Assembly (NCBI GenBank): GCA_018697195.1
Contig: CM031857.1
Coordinates: 65,882,607 to 65,946,606 of the forward strand
Direction of reading: 5' to 3'
DNA: 64,000 nt
Origin: Certhia americana
Taxonomy: Eukaryota; Chordata; Aves; Passeriformes; Certhiidae
The position numbers and the translations under genes were made by a program. Each line of letters starts with the position of its first letter. Position 1 is the first letter of the stretch. Below are positions 22,401 through 37,400 of the stretch, one piece after another. The notes beneath the pieces were generated by a model. That model was not told where the DNA came from, searched no databases, and saw nothing but the letters and a program-made list of their open reading frames with translations.

Positions 22401-25400
22401 TAGAGCAGTAATCACCTGGTGCCCTTAAATGTTTCACTACTGTTCCTAAGAATGTTGTAGTCAGTATGATAGATTGGGACCAAGATTCTCCATCAGTATT
22501 TCTGACATAGCACTATTCAGTACTGCTGCTATTCAGTACTTCAGCACTATTTAGATACTGATGTGTATGAAAGGTGCCAACTCTTGGAAATAAATAATGA
22601 AAACTCATAAAACTGAAACGTTATTTAAGTCTTTTTTTCAGCTTAAAGCTTCATCAACTTACTTCAACTAAAGTGTAAATAGAGTCTTTTGGTTCAGGTG
22701 ATTTCACAGAAGAGAGTTAAATTGCAAATATGTGTACATAGGTTAAGTATTTATCTTGAAATTCATGTTAAAGTGTTCTTTTTAATACCTTTTATAGCTG
22801 GCAGCCATACAACAATCCCTCAACTTGTTGCAAAAAGATAAAGAGTATCTTAATCGCCAGAGCATGGAGCTTAGTGTTCGCTGTGCACATGAAGAAGATC
22901 GTCTTGAAAGACTACAGATTCAGCTAGAGGATGCCAAAAAAGCTAGAGAAGAAATGTATGAAAAATATGTTGCATCCAGGCAAGTTATTGTCTGTTCACT
23001 TCTATCAGTAGAAAGGTTATTTAACTGTTTTCCCTTGTTTCTTGCACAAATCCCATTTAATTAATTTTAATTTTCAGAAAGCTAAACTATATTCATGTAA
23101 CTAGAAGCAGAACACTTCACATAATTTGTATCACAAACATATTTTTATACCTTTATAAGATTGTAGTAGTGGAAGTAAACTTTCAGCATTGGGAGTTTAT
23201 GGCAATTATTCTTGTAGGTTTATTCAGTTAATTATAAAACAAACTTTTTGTTTTCAATGTATATCCATAAATCTCGTGTCCTGTATAACTAAGAGGAAGT
23301 GTGCTAATGTGACTCTCCCAATAGAAAACTAAAACAAAAATCGTTACCTAAATGAAAATAGAAGAGCATTCTTGAAATGATCAATTATGGAACTCCAGCC
23401 CATATCTGAAGAGTATTAAATATTATTTTCCTTTCAATGCAGTCACTCAAACGTTTTTAAATTTGTTTTGCATGTTTATATCTCAGAACTATGTTCACCC
23501 ACAACTTCTGTATTTTAAATAAAGTCTTACTTTGAAATGGTGTTTTAAGAAATCATGTGGGGTTTTTTTGGTTTTTTATCATAAACCTCTTTATTGTGTA
23601 TAAGGGCTTCATACATTATTTGCTATAGTATGGCACAGTTGAGGAAGGAGAAGAAATAAGTTTACTTTTATCTTAAAGGGTCAACTAAAATACAGTGTCT
23701 CAATAAAAAGAAAACATGCAAATCTTTCTTTTATAGAAGGAAAAGGAAATAAAAGGAAAACCTGGATAGAAGGCATTCTATGTTTTAAGATTTTGTGGCT
23801 TTTAGTTAATGTGAGGGAGTTTTTGACCAGCTGAAGTACTGATTTCTAAGAATTATGGGCTATCACATGATTGGAAATCAAATTATATCTAAAACCTTTT
23901 ACAGCCGTAAATGCCTATGTCTTCATAGTATGCTTTTGTTTCCAAACCTGTGATTTTTACCAGTTGCTTCATTGCTGATTGATTATTCTTGAATATTAAC
24001 TAGATGCTATAAAATTTTTACATTCCTTGAGTGAAGTGCTTACCACATAACCCTATTTTTGTAGGAGAGATTCTTTGTGAGATTACTTACAATCTATCAT
24101 GAGCTTCCAAAGTTACAAAAAAAGTCCACGTTTCTCTGAAATTAAATTCTTTTATCCTGATATCTTCTGATATCTGTTGCTTAAAAGCTTTGTGTTTTAA
24201 ATAACTTAGATGTTACATTGACAGGATAAATTCCCAAATCTTGGGGGTTTTTGACTTCACAAATCTCCACTGCATTTATTCTTCAGTATTTCCTGTGATG
24301 TTTTTTCCCCACATCATATGTGGTACAGATAGTGCACAAAGAAGTCTTGTAGTGGCATAGCAGCATTGCAGGTCAATAAGTTAATCCTTACCCAGTGAGG
24401 AAGAAAGTGAGGAGTTAAGTGGTTACTTAATACAAGCACTTGAGTAGAGGCTGACAAAGAAGTCCTGGAAAAATATTACTGTTATGTGATTAATCAATAT
24501 TAAATTTTAAAAATTTAAATCTGTGTGCAAAAAACTTCTGGTTATTCACAGTTAAATATTATTTATTCCTATTTGATTTTCATTTAATAGCAACATTTTC
24601 ATTTAGTAGCAACATAGGCTGTTAAGTATTTTAAGTCATTGAAAGGTAAATAAGTAAAGACTGAAATAGAATGTAAAATCAAGAACTCTGCTCCTGTAAA
24701 GCTGTACCTGAAATTTTGATATTTTGACTAACATAATATATTTGTATATTTACAGAGACCACTATAAAGCAGAATATGAAAAGAAACTCCATGAAGAGTT
24801 GGAACAAATAAGGTTGAAAACAAATCAAGAAATTGAGCAGCTAAGAAGCACCTCAAAAGAGATGTATGAACGTGAAAACAGGTAGATAAGGTGTAGGCAA
24901 TAACCTAATTGGGGCAGAAATGACCAAACACTGCTTTGGGCTTAGGTATAATCCTAGCTGAGTGACTCTTTTAAAGGTGTTCAAAATGTAAGAATGTTAT
25001 ATTTATTATTAGATGATGGACAGCCAACATTATCACTTAAGAAGTATTGTCACCCATTCTTCATATGGGGCACCAATCACCAGTGGACTCAAATTGACTG
25101 CAACCAGCAGTCAGTTATCCTATAGGAAAAACCTTCATACCTTTTCTCTCTGAGTTTCCTACAGGCAGCTCCACACAACATAGACTCCTTCTCTCTTCCT
25201 TCTACCTACTGTAAGACCAGCTAACTCCTTCCTGTCTCTTACACAACTACCTAACCCTGTCCATCCCTCACACAGCATCTTACCTTGCACAACCACCTGA
25301 CCCTTCCTCCTCACAGCACAGCCAGCAGACTCCAACTCACTCTCAACCACCTAACCCACTCTTTTATAACCCATTCTTGTTGGACATAACTGTGACCCAT

Positions 25401-28400
25401 ATTAAGGGCAAGGCTATTCCCACTCCTTGGTAATTAGTACAGCTGCAATTCATTGGGGGAGATTGCCTCAGTACTATCTCTAATCACTTATAATCCATCC
25501 TCCCACGGAAAAGAATTATTAAAATTCATGTTCTACATAAACTTTGGTGGTTTGAAGACTGTTCAGATGTGTAGTATTAATTAATTTAATACGTTAATTA
25601 ATATGGGATGACTGTTATGCTCTAGGGGCAGCCTCGAAACTGTGGTGGGAGTCCAGAAGAGAAGGTGTTGATGCAGAAATAAGGCAGGAAAAAACCAAAA
25701 GAGATAAGACTTAGGCCTGTGTGAAATAAAATCTAATTGAGTTTAAGAGCATTGTGATTCAAAAAAAAGCATTGATTTCCTGTATATGATTGTAAAATTC
25801 TCTTTTGAAGAAGATTCTAGTCCTGCAAATATTTGCATGATGAGTTTGTGTGTGCCATCTAGTTGAATACCGTGGAATTGCATGCACATGCATAAGCCTT
25901 TTTGGGACTTAGGGATTTGGACCTTTGGCATCAAATTTCTTTTTTAGCTTGTTTTTTTTTTCTCATTTTATTGCTTTAAAATGGGAGGAGTGCTTAATAA
26001 CTTAACTTCACCGTAGATGTTCCAAAAATGTCATGTGAAGAAGGGAGTGACAATAGTAAAAAGATATTTGTGGCATCAGCATCTGTTTCTCTAATAGGTA
26101 GTTTTGTTACTGCCGGGAAGAGTGGAAAAAGAACATGACTTCTGCTGTCTTTCAATCAACTGAAAGGTTCTAATCAAAAAACAGTTACATCATTGTGTAG
26201 TTTTGCAAGTGTGAGTAAAATCCATGCACACACATATACATCCACACCACTTCCTGTATGCAAATCTATTTTGAATTACAGAGTATGAATTTAAACATGC
26301 ACTCCTTGTGGAGATTGTATATCATTGAGAAAGCTACTGAAAGATATTTCATTTGTATCTGGAACTGCTTTACAGAAGTTCTGTTCCTCATTTTGAAATA
26401 ATTATTTCTGAAATGCAAATCCCTTAGATTTGCCTATGTGTTTGGCAAAAAAAAGGAAAAAAAAAATTAAAAAGGCTTTCTAGCATATATTCTTTCTATA
26501 AAATACTAAAAAATCGACCATAAGGCATCTCCCTCAATGGTAAGACAAATGGAACCTCAAATCATGAGCAAAACAATTTGCAGTGAATTCGTGTAATGTG
26601 ATGAGATGCTGTTTGTGGCTGAAAATGAAGTTAAGATGCTGGTTTCATCCTCCTGCTCAAAGCATAGAATGGTATTACAGCTAAGCTAATCCAATATCCA
26701 GTTGCTCATGTTCATTGCCAATTTGCCAAGCTTGATGTGCCTGATAGTTTGTTTGAATTTATTGACACTTATTTTACACTTTGATGAACCAGTTCAAGAA
26801 ACTAAAATGGGAGGGGACCACTAATAAAAAGGTGATGCTTTCATGACTAATTTTTTTGGCATCAGTTTCATTTGTATGGTTGTTGTAAGCATGGGCATGG
26901 ACTGTGTTTGCATTAGCAAGCATGAGTGAATTCACAGGGTATGTGAATGTCTGCAAGAGGTTTTACGCAGGATTACCCAGAGTCTGTTCCCATAGATCAA
27001 ACACAATTTAGTAGCTGAGCATGTGAGGTGCTTTCCCTAAGTACCTTTTCCTGATATGGTCGAATCTGACTGGAATCCAGTTTGTGCATTCTAGAACAGT
27101 TTGGAGATTTGACAAAGTGCAATAAATGGCAGTTGCCAAGAGGTTTGTTTGAATACCCAATAAAGACGTGCATGAGCTGCTGCCTCCCCTGTCCTCATCC
27201 CACCTTTTTTTTCCCCCCATGCCCATTCTTGATCCTCTAGATAGTATTTCTGTCCCATTTCAGAAGGTTACTTCCACTTGTGTGATGGGCTGACTAGATA
27301 CCTCATGAGGCCCCAACATGTAGCCATTTGGATACGTGCTTTGCCTTCTTTGAAATGGCAATCACACAACTGACAACTGGCAGTGTCTCCTGGCTCTCTA
27401 GAAAGAGAGTACTTCAACAGAAGTTGCATCACATCTGTGATTGAGTCTTTTTGGTTAAATAGTATCTCACTTGTGTCCTTTTTCTTCCTGTTGCATTTTC
27501 AATTGATTCAATTGCTCTGCTAAGCAATATAGTTTATTCTCTAAATGAGTCTCTGTATCTCTCCTACTGTTGCATTTTTAGCCCACTTCCACTAAGGATA
27601 CAGCTCTGGACTCCTACTCTAAGACATAATATGCTTGATCTTAATGCTGTTAACAAAATGTATTGCCGTGTTCTCATGTTTTGGTATGAGTCACTTCTAA
27701 AGTATCTAATCTAAAAGTCAGTCCCTGAATTTCTGTGCGGAATTCTGTAGCCTAGTCATTCACTTTTTCAAGAAAATTTTGTTGTCTCTCTCTAATAGCC
27801 AGTTAACTGCTACATGATTCTGATGTAAATTTTTTCTTAGTGACTGCTTGTTGTTCATATACTTTGAATTTAGAAAAGTGACATTGATAACGTGTAGTCT
27901 AGAAAATAGTCTTTAAACCAAAATTTATATACCTTTAGTGTGATACAGTGACCTAGGTTAATATTTATATGAGCATAATAATTTTTTTCTATCTTCCTTT
28001 GTACTCTGACTTTTCACTTTTCTTCAAAACTTATCTGAGACTTTTAATTTCACTTTCCCTTCAGTCAGAAGGTTGCTGTTGGGAGAGGGAGAAAAAACCT
28101 TCATTAGGAAGATCTTGGTTGCACCCACATTAGCAATTCAGTTCCGAAGTATATCATGTGGAAGAATGTGGTATTGTAGTGAAACCCCCTTGCCATTGCT
28201 TCTAGCCATGGTTTTAGCTTGCCTTGCAGCTGTGCTTGGATTTGCTCACATTTGTGGCATATGAATAGGATTCCTTTTAGATAAAACAAAATCGAAAGGA
28301 ATCTTTTAAGATCATCTAATATGTTCCAAATGCTGGTGAATGTTCATCATAGAAGCAAACCAGCAGTAAAGTAAAATCCTTAAAAAAATTAATAACATAA

Positions 28401-31400
28401 CTCTGATCCTCAACAACTGTTAGCTCTGGCAAATTGGCTGGTGCTGTGTTACACTAAATATTGGACATTGATTTTATATACAGTGTCTAAGCAGTGCTTC
28501 CCCTCAGTACAGTCTACTTCAGTGTTAATCTGTAGCCTGCTTGCAGCATAACAGATAATTAATAACTAATTCCAGTTTTAAAACACAAATACTATGTTTT
28601 ATTCTTAGTACTATGTTGTTCTCATTTGTGTTGGTCAAATAATAATTGAGGTATTTTGAACATCTTGACTGATTCTTGGCTATAAAAAAAAGGAGTATCG
28701 ATTGTAATAAAATGTTACTTTATTGTTCTTTGCAGAAATGTTGCCATCAATAAAACCCAGAAGGAGATACCAATGATATACAATAGCCTATACATCACAG
28801 TAACTAGACAATTAGTTGTATGTGAAAGTAGGATTTCTATGCTTACCTAAACTTGTCTGGCTCTAACAAAAGTTGTGAACCATCTCAGCTAGGCAGACAG
28901 TGTTCCTGCAGTTATTCCCAAACCTCTAAGGAATATTGTTGGAATTTATTTAATTCCTGCAAACATAAATAGTTTTTAGTTCTAGTACTCTAGAATAATT
29001 GGAGTTACATGTTTCCCTGTGTAAATAGGTAATTTAATAATTGTTTTTTACAATTTCAGAACTGGAAGCTTTGTTGGTACACATGAAAATAACCTGAAGT
29101 AAAGCCTCTGTAATAAATAGGTGAACAGATAGACAGACCCTTCTGTCATTCTGTGAGAGTTGAAGAAGGTAGCATTGAAGTTCAGATCAGAGAGCAGTAA
29201 TTAATGAAGCAAAGCAGTCTTGTTTCTAACAGATTCTTAACAGAATAATTTTTGTTTCCTTTAGAAATTTGAGAGAAGCAAGAGATAATGCTGTTGCTGA
29301 AAAAGAGAGAGCAGTTATTGCTGAAAAGGATTCTTTAAGAAAATATGATCAACTCTTAGAACAGTAAGTGTTTTTAAAATGCATATAAAAATCTAAAGGT
29401 ACAACAGTGTTTATATCTAGGAGGTGTAGGTAGGAGGAATAACTAACTTTCTGCTTAAAAAGAACAAATTGAATTACAAACCCTTTGTTTAAATGAAGTT
29501 GCAGACTTAATTCTGGTAGTAAATTCTTTCCATTATCAGTGCAATAATAAGATGAAAGTTCGGAGTTTCTCCTACCATACTGTGAAGACAAGCAAACTTA
29601 ATTATTCAATTCATAGCAAGAATGTGGATTTTATACTGTACAGTAGCAGTGGTCAAACTCGGAACCTGTTCGTGGGGTTTTTTCTTTAGTTGAAAGTAGA
29701 AAATAATCTTGTAAGGTGACTTCAATTAATAGTTTTTATGAAGTTTGGATAGAGAGCAGTAGTCATGAACAGTTATATTTTCTACATGTTTCTATTCTTA
29801 GTACTGTCTCTCGTTCTTTCATACGCCATGTATAAAATATATTGTCTATACCAATGTATAGTTCCATTCAATGGAGAAAGAAACTATGGTTCATTTTCTG
29901 CCCCTTTACAAGTAGTCTTACTTTAAATTCTGTAACACCTTTTCCCTTACTTTTTGTAAATTTAGAAAATAAACTGTGGTAAACTATGAGGTAATGTAAA
30001 ACTATAGACAGTAATCAAAGTTGTTCAGGTTAAGTTTGTCAAGCGTCTTTAATTTTGGATTTAATTCATTGTTTAATACAATTTTTTTTTCTAAAATTAA
30101 GAGATCAGGTCAGTAAGTGACTGTGCTACCTAGTCATCTACTCAAAGGAATTACTAGATGAGCCTTCTTTGCTCTAAATAATTTTTAATTACAGTTAAAA
30201 TGTTGTTGACTTAAGCATAGGAACAAACTTTTTAAAGCTTTTAAGAAATAGCATTGCCTAAGGATTGAAAAAATGTGATTTCTAACTGATGATATGGAAC
30301 AATAGGGGTAGGTCTAGAGCAAATGAGATGGGTCAGAGGACTTGATATCCATGGTGGGTTTAAGGGGCTTGACTTCAGATTAATTCTGGTTCAGACAAAT
30401 GGGCCCAAGGGTGCTGAATGCCTTTTAGTGGTTAGAGCACATTGGAGGGGTTGTTGGATTCTCAGAAGGAATTCATTTTGCAGACTCTGGGATGATGACT
30501 ACACAATGCGGAAATCAAAGCTGTTTGAGTAGGGAGGACCAGGAAACTTGGTTTGAAACTGATCTCCTGAGTTAAAATAAAATGTTAATGAATCAATATG
30601 GGTTTCTTTCTTGTGAGACTCCTACCTTTCACTGTGGTAAAATTTACTAAGACATGGGGATTTCATATATAAATGGAAACTTCTTTTGAAAACTAGTCTG
30701 GCATATCATAATTTGAGTTTGCACTTTTACTTAAAAAAAATACTAACTTGCCATTCTTCTATATTTATTTTTTAACTTAAGAACCATGGAGAAAATACTT
30801 TTCTGTCCAGCTGTATTCCCACTCATGTAATGTGTCCTTTTTTCATATGTTTGCTTTAGTTTGAGAAGGGATGTTCTGCAATTAGAAACATAGGAATCTT
30901 ATTTGATACACTTATGCTTCTGTGTTCTTACAGCTTTTTCTAGTGTTAAGTCCTCCAGTTAAGTAAAACTCTCTTTTCCTCTTTGTAAATAAATGAATAA
31001 GTTGATTAATGCTGGGTTTTGGAGTTCCAAGAAGTAGGTTGTTCCTCAGAACAGAATTTTCTGTTTGGGTACATGGAAAACCCATACTAGCCTTTTTTGA
31101 AATGTAGGTGTCTCTCTTTAAAGGTACCACACGCTCTTAACCACATAACTGGTGTCAAGACCGTGACTTTCTTCACATTCCTAATCATCCTAAGTGAACA
31201 TAAATGCCTTAACTTCAAAGATGCCAAATTTTGAATTTACTGTGGACTCACATGTGACAGTTCTGTGGAACAAAGAAATTTTCTAGTATCACCAGAAACC
31301 CCGAAGATGGAAAAGTAATACCTGTGTTGTCCAGTTCTGTTTTTAAGTGATTATAACAGCTTGTTCTACTTTAGTAAAGACATGGTGACTCATCATAGTT

Positions 31401-34400
31401 ACCACTGGTATCATAAGCTGTATAAACAAACATGTTTGAAAGCTTCAGAAGTATGTGGAATGTTGACTGGCCTGAATGGTGGTTAAATAAAGCCCCTGGC
31501 AAAATCTTGTGATCAAAAGTATAACTAATACACAATTTTCTCATCCAGTGAAGTTATTTTCTTTTTTTTTTAACTCATGTTTGTGATAGTTTTCTGTGAA
31601 CAGTGATTTACAAATGCCAATAAACTGCCAAAGTTACATCATTCATGAGTTATATTGAGAAAGGATCTGCTGATCAACCTTAGAGTACTGTAATGTCAGA
31701 ATGTAAGTTTTGTTGCTGTCTTTGCCATTATACAGCTTTAATTTCAGTCTGAGATTCCATATTTCATTTACCTATGACAATGATAAAAAACATAACTTAT
31801 TTTTTATATATATTTATTTAATATATTGTTGGATTAAACTATTGTCAATGTCACACATGTTTTAAAAATATATGACCAAAGGGAAATCTTTTCACTTTTT
31901 GTTGTTAATGTGACTTAGGACTTTTTTCTAATTTCAAAGCTTTATTACCTCAATTGAAATTATCTAGAGGTAGAATGAGGAGAGCAATTCTGTGAAAGCT
32001 CCATCATCTACACAGCTAGGTGTAGATGCTAAATATGTTCCAGCTTTTCCTTCTTTTGAATATTCCTGGAGCATTACTTCTCCTTGCTGAAAGAAAAAGC
32101 ATCCAACCTATAAAAACACCACCACAAAACAATACCAAAAACAAAGAAACAACAAACCCACCACCAACACCAACAAAAAGTAACGCGTGCTGTGGTTTGC
32201 TATTGGTTTTTTCCTGATGGTTAAATTTTCTAGTTTTCCATAAGGTGCAACTTCAAACTTGAATGGTTCCTTTTCTGAAAGTGGACTCAGAGGTCTAATA
32301 TAGTGTGAACTCATACCATAGCACTTCTCCTGCAAGAACCATCTCTCTCTCCTACAAGAACAATCTTTGATTGCTCACTTCGTTTAAATTTCCTCTAAAA
32401 GGAGTGTAATATCTTTTTCCAGGACTCAGCTATATCAGTGGAAACTAGAATTGTTAGGAACATGAGGGAAATTCATACAAAACCTTCTTTTTCTTAGTGA
32501 CAAAAAAAAAATTGTACTCTTTAACAGCTGATTGCTGTTCACATGATATACTTGAGGTTATTTATCTTTTCCTGTCTTTGTAATGATAAAAGTGAGAAGT
32601 GCAGAATAATGCAGAGAAATAAAATAGGTATGCGATAAACAGAAAACAAGTATTCAAGGCAATTGTGTATGGCAATGCTGTTCCTTCAGCTTTGCAGTGG
32701 ACACTATTCATTAAAACCCTTGCTTTTGTAAAAGCTTATGAAAGGTTTGAGTTCCTGCCTCTGTCCATTAGGTAATAGGGTATTTTTAAGTATGTACTTC
32801 TTTTTTCTTATTTGAATATGCACAGATGCACAGATGATGAATTTTAAACCATGTTTCTGTAGTTGTGTTAAGTCCAGGTGACAATGACAGAAATCGTTTA
32901 GAGCCTTAGGTTTGTTCTACAAAGATTTCAAAGTATTTTGTATTATTATTATTATTTAAATATTTCTGGATTGATATACATAACTCACTTTTTAAAAGCT
33001 ACTGAATTTATAATGATCTGCTACAGGTAAAAGTAACTTTAAGAGTATTTTTAGTGTTTCTGTTTAAAAATGCTTTACTCAAATTTAGAAGCAGAATAAA
33101 AGTCATTGACATTTCTTGGTAACATTTGTCTCTGCTTCCTAGGTTAAAAAAAATATGCAAAAAGTTGTCTGTATGTTTGTGTTTACAAATTTATTGTTAT
33201 TCTTTCCAGTCAGCTGCAATATAACTATAACTCAGACTTACTTTAGTCTCTCCATAGTCTTTTTAATTTGAATCTCTTTTATCCCTATTTTTTTTTTTTG
33301 TTCTTTGTAATTGTGGTACATTTTAGAATGCATTTGGAGTGAGATTGATGCTATCTGGTGTTAGTTATCAGTCTTAAACATTTTCGGTGATAGAGAGGAT
33401 CAATTTTGTTTATCAAATGGGTTTTCAAATTAGATGAAATTAGGATCCCTATATCTTCTTATTAATTGCACACAAGCCTAAAGGACTATCGTAGGTAAGA
33501 AGATAATTGGATAAATTTACTGCATTAATAAATGTTAGATTGCATTTAGAATCTCTGTGGAACATACAGGAGTCTCATAATTAGATTTTCATTTATTGCA
33601 TTATACTTTCATTGTTAACAGAAACATTAAAACTAGCTAGTTTCCCCCTTCTGTTAACGTATTTTTATAATCTGGATGTTGCTGACTGCAGTGACAGGAT
33701 TTTAATATTAAAATTATTAACTCAGTATATATGTGCTGGAGTTACTACTAATATATAAATAGGGGTGTATTATCTCTTCAAGAATAATTGTATCAAGCGA
33801 AGATTTCAATAATGAATTTTTAAAAATCCATACTGAGAACTGCTGGCCAAAATAGTTCTTGGGCAAAGCTGCCATCACCCTGTGATAAAAGCTACTGTCA
33901 GAACTTCTTACTCCCTACACATGGCTGGTGTGTTTGTATGTGAAGTCTTTGTAATCCCTTGAATTGAAGAGCTGTCAAGATCTTGAAAATCACTACTACT
34001 TTAAATCTTCAGTTTCAATTAACTTTGTTAGTGCTTTCCAAAATGCTTTTTTCATAATAATTATAATTTGCTGCTGTTGTATTCATTTGTGACTTCTGTC
34101 ATATGATGTGTATGAGTAATTTTTTAACACCTAGAATTTCTATCAGTATAAAGCCAAGCCCTCAACAGCATTATTAGACTTTGTTTAGATTTCAGCCCTA
34201 GCCAAAGTAACTAGTGCACATTTCCCATAAAACTGCCTTCATCTTGTTCTCCTGATGAGAAACTTAAATACGAGGTACAGCTAAAAGGGTAAAGTTCATG
34301 AAAATTGCTGAAAGACGCCCTCTTGGAAATTCTGAATCAGTGCAGAGAAGTCAGTGAAAGAACCAAGAGCAATAATATGATTGAGAAACAATGAAAATGT

Positions 34401-37400
34401 CCATTTCCTAGGTGACTAAGTTTAATTTTTTCCAAACTTTAGAAGCATCACTGAAATCTGTAACAGAAAAAGTCTGTGTATCCTGTATTTTTACTGAAAT
34501 GACTAGGGAGGCTCCTACTCTCTTCCTTTTCTTCTGAGGATATGCTTATTTGAACTTTACATTTTAATGGATAACTCTAAAATGCATTTTAATAAACAGA
34601 ACAAGAAAACCTACTTAACTGATCTGATGAAATAGACGAATAATGGTGTTGGGAAGACTTGCTAAGGAATACCTAGTTGGTTTTGGTTCTTAGATTCCTA
34701 ATCAGAATCTCAAAATTTTACTTTCTTAGCTAAGATAGTGTTCTTGCAGAATAAGTGTTTTCAGTCCTGTAACCAGTCACTTCATAACTGTAACTGTCTT
34801 GATGTTGAAGAATTATCTACATCAAGACTCATAGGAATGCTGAGTTAGTCTGATGTCTGACCTTTCTGTGCTTCATTACATCTGGAACACAGGCTTTGAA
34901 GTTTTTTCTCTTACTGTGCAAGGAATGATTAATGATTATATTTATAGCTCTAAAAATCTTTTATTTCAGTTGCTCTTGCCCCAGCTCATAAGAAATAGTT
35001 CTCACAAAATATTTTCAACCTCTGAGGGATGCTTTGGAAAAGTTACAATAGCATCGTGTAATAAAGATTTTCTATAAGCCTTGTCGTTCATATTTTATGT
35101 TTTATTTCCTGAGAGCCAAAATGTTTTCATTTTAAAACATGACAATTAGTAGAGGCAAATTGTTAAAATGGTGCAATGGCTATTCTGAGTGCCTAAGAAA
35201 CATGTATTTACTCTTTTAAGTCCGTAGGGTATTTTTGCTAGCCTGGAAAGGTGAAATATATCATGTTCTTTGAGAACAAATTCAAAAGCAGTTACAAATC
35301 CTGTCAAAGAGGGATTCTGCATTAGAAGGCTGCTGCTGCTTATATATATTTCTTAAATTACTGGATTGAAATTTCCACTGCAGTCTGTGATTTTGCTATG
35401 CTTGTTAGTATTCCTCAGGTACACACCCATTTTTGTGACTCACTGCATCCAGCTTCGCATTAATAGTGAGCACTGCCAGGATGAACAAGTAGGGGTCCTT
35501 TTTACTAAATTTTACATGGGTTCAAAATGAGACTAGAAAAGCTCGAAAAATTTGACAATCCCTCTACAGGTAGAAAACACATCACCTTTCAGAAAATGCA
35601 TGACTGAGAAGTAATTGAGCACTAGTGGCAGAGGGTTAGGGAGAAATACAGAATATGCAGAAGCTTTTCTTGCTTTTCTCAAAAACACTTCTGGCTGCAG
35701 TTGGAGGCAGCTTTATCAGGCTATGTATGCCTTTCGTGTGATACACTGCAGCCATTCTATGTAGAAAAGGAGCTGTGAAACACAGGGGAACTTCCCAGCC
35801 TTTTTACTGTTTGTGCTTTGGGTCCCTTTGAAAAGAGGACATTACACTGGATGTAATGACAAGATACAAATGAAAGCTTTTATCTGAAGAAATCGTTTCT
35901 CTGGGGGGTTTTGTATTTTTTCAAAGATTGTTACGTACATCAGGTTATCTGTGCAAATAATGTTTCTGGAGTGTTTCTGACCATCTGGGCTTGAAGGACT
36001 AAATGAGTGTGTGAAGGCCCTACCAGCATTAAGTAACCCAAGGCATTAACACTTCAATGGCATGTGAGAAAAGAACCTGTTGATCGGAAATTCTGAAATA
36101 CATGGGTTTTTAAATGCAGAAGAAAAGCAGGTCACAAATAACAACATGACCATAAATACAGCCAGGGAATGTTAATTGAATATGTTTACTAAAACAGTGT
36201 ATTGTAATGCCAGTTCTAAGGCTAAATTCTTCAAAACTTCTTTTAATAGTAATTATCTTTTGTAGTTACTTTCTCAGTTTGTGGTTACCCCTGGAAAAGG
36301 AGCTGAAATCTATCTGATTACCTCCTGGAAAATGATGTGATGCTTTACTCATTTCCAGATAGCAAACTTTAGAAGAATAGTGTCCAAATAGGTGTCTGTG
36401 TGGTGCGAGAAGGAAGTTACAGCTTTGTGATGTGAAAACCTCTTTTTAACTTCTGAAATGTTAGATATGAAAAGTTAACAGTGATGAGTGAGAGCTTTGA
36501 GCTAAGGGCTAGCTAGAGCTTATCTTCTACAGCATCACATTGGAATTGCTGAAAGAATGCTAGATACAACTAAGGAAAACATTCACCTAGTTCTCATTCC
36601 CATGGTGATGATACCCGTTTCATGTGAGTAACTCTTACAAATAGGAAAAATGGTGGTATGTGGTTCTGGAATAGAGCATAGGTAGTTAATGTGTGAATGA
36701 AGAAATGAAGAACTGTGAGTAAATGAAGGATCATCATAGTATGTCCATACACAGGCACCCAGAACAGTGTACATCAGTCAGCCAAGGTACTGTCATGCCA
36801 TAAATGACAAAGAACTGTTTGCCTTGGACATTAGTCCATCCAGCATTGAGAATGCTTAATTAACCGCATCAAGGACTTCCCAAAAGAGAGTGATGTATGA
36901 TATTTATGTGTAGTGCACACAGCTGGCGAGTCCATTGTTCACAGCTGATGGAACAACCATGCAAAGCCCTCGCAGCTGTTTTGTTGCTTTCTCTCTTCGT
37001 GAGATTGGCATGTCTGGTCACCAGTGCCTTGATAAGGAAAGAACGGGAAGACCAGGATTGGAGGGCTGGTTTCCCTTTCTTATGTTGTCGTTCCTAGATA
37101 AGATTGCCTCAAGAATGTATCCCAGACTTCTTCAGGGTTAGCTCAGAGAGTTGTTTACATTCAGAGACACCAGTAGATTTTATTTGAAACTGTATGTGTT
37201 CAGTCCTGAAGTATTGCATCACATACTGAATACTCGGAAGGCCATGTCCATCAGTTTACTCAGTGCAAAGTTATTTAGATAATTTTACAGCTATTTGTGT
37301 TTCTAGCTTAATGATCTAAAGGCACAGTTGTGTCTACAGATATGACTGTATGGGTAACTGTGAGTATATTCTGTGAAATGAGCAAAACGAATGTGCGATT

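Larger units (their letters stand above)
19556..22797 (+). other. PIBF1: PIBF1 intron 7
   Basis: The intron is 3242 bases and the most repeat-dense small intron: an antisense CR1 of about 1 kb (19635-20650) and an antisense LTR fragment (20786-21010). From about 21,050 to 22,797 nothing is recognised apart from a short catgata tandem near 21,990. Confidence 0.9.

Noticed and set aside
22984..22990. GT at 22984 as the exon 8 donor
   Set aside because: It changes the phase so exon 9 meets a stop after three codons; the GC donor at 22980 restores the conserved sequence.
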